A stretch of DNA of 6,535 nt from an uncultured Collinsella sp. (GTDB lineage Bacteria > Actinomycetota > Coriobacteriia > Coriobacteriales > Coriobacteriaceae): contig CABSBK010000064.1 in NCBI GenBank assembly GCA_902475865.1, positions 1 to 6,535 of the forward strand, read 5' to 3'. Below are positions 6,492 to 6,535 of the stretch, piece after piece. Position numbers and translations under genes: made by a program. How positions within the stretch are numbered: position 1 is the stretch's first letter; each line of letters begins with the position of its first letter. The notes below the pieces were generated by a model. That model worked only from the letters and a program-made list of their open reading frames with translations. It had not been told where the DNA came from and made no database searches.

Positions 6492-6528
6492 TCCCTAACG
6501 CAGTTGCGGTGAAATAGGGACTGTTTTT
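6492..6528 (+). terminator. Probable terminator-like hairpin after the last gene
   Basis: TCCCTA (6492-6497) pairs with TAGGGA (6515-6520), and within the 17-base loop CGC (6499-6501) can pair with GCG (6506-6508). CTG and then five T (6524-6528) follow. The stem is only 6 bp and the T run starts 3 bases late, so it is weaker than the terminator at 4796. It may instead be part of a dispersed palindromic repeat cut by the window edge. Confidence 0.5.
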
Positions 6529-6535
6529 GCTGGTC

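Overview
The window is GC-rich, densely coded bacterial DNA carrying four intact genes, with no RNA gene, CRISPR array or insertion sequence that I can recognise. The protein types suggest a strict anaerobe of the Coriobacteriia, probably Collinsella or a close relative. They are a large iron-sulfur flavoprotein, a polytopic DUF5692-type membrane protein and an anchored extracytoplasmic protein with an acidic cytoplasmic tail. This taxonomic call rests on remembered family distribution and was not checked by a search.

Layout. (1) Positions 26-2803, minus strand: a 925-residue multi-cluster Fe-S/flavin oxidoreductase. It fuses an N-terminal 4Fe-4S protein to a GltD-like (glutamate synthase small subunit) FAD/NAD(P) core and a C-terminal ferredoxin tail. 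(2) Positions 2804-2991: a divergent control region with a 48-bp dyad made of two 15-bp palindromes, TTGACA-TTG-TGTCAA and TTGACG-AAC-CGTCAA. (3) Positions 2992-3654, plus strand: a TetR/AcrR-type repressor. (4) Positions 3718-4725, plus strand: a tryptophan-rich membrane protein resembling DUF5692, 63 bp downstream of the repressor and followed by a strong terminator at 4796-4836. (5) Positions 4959-6461, plus strand: an unrelated single-pass membrane protein with its own A/T-rich leader and a weaker terminator-like hairpin at 6492-6528, at the window edge.

How the parts may work together. The first three genes look like one regulated module. A TetR-type protein is encoded next to two well-formed operator-like palindromes that lie between it and the oxidoreductase, so it probably controls both directions. 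The membrane protein follows the repressor on the same strand and would be expressed with it. The reasonable but unproven idea is an inducible redox system. In it, a soluble multi-cluster flavoprotein either supplies or takes electrons, or chemically processes a small molecule, and the DUF5692 protein provides the membrane step (transport, or exchange with a membrane carrier). The effector of the TetR protein would be the substrate or a related compound. The fourth gene appears independent. Its cytoplasmic tail carries two copies of an acidic E-T-I motif that could be phosphothreonine/FHA-type sites.
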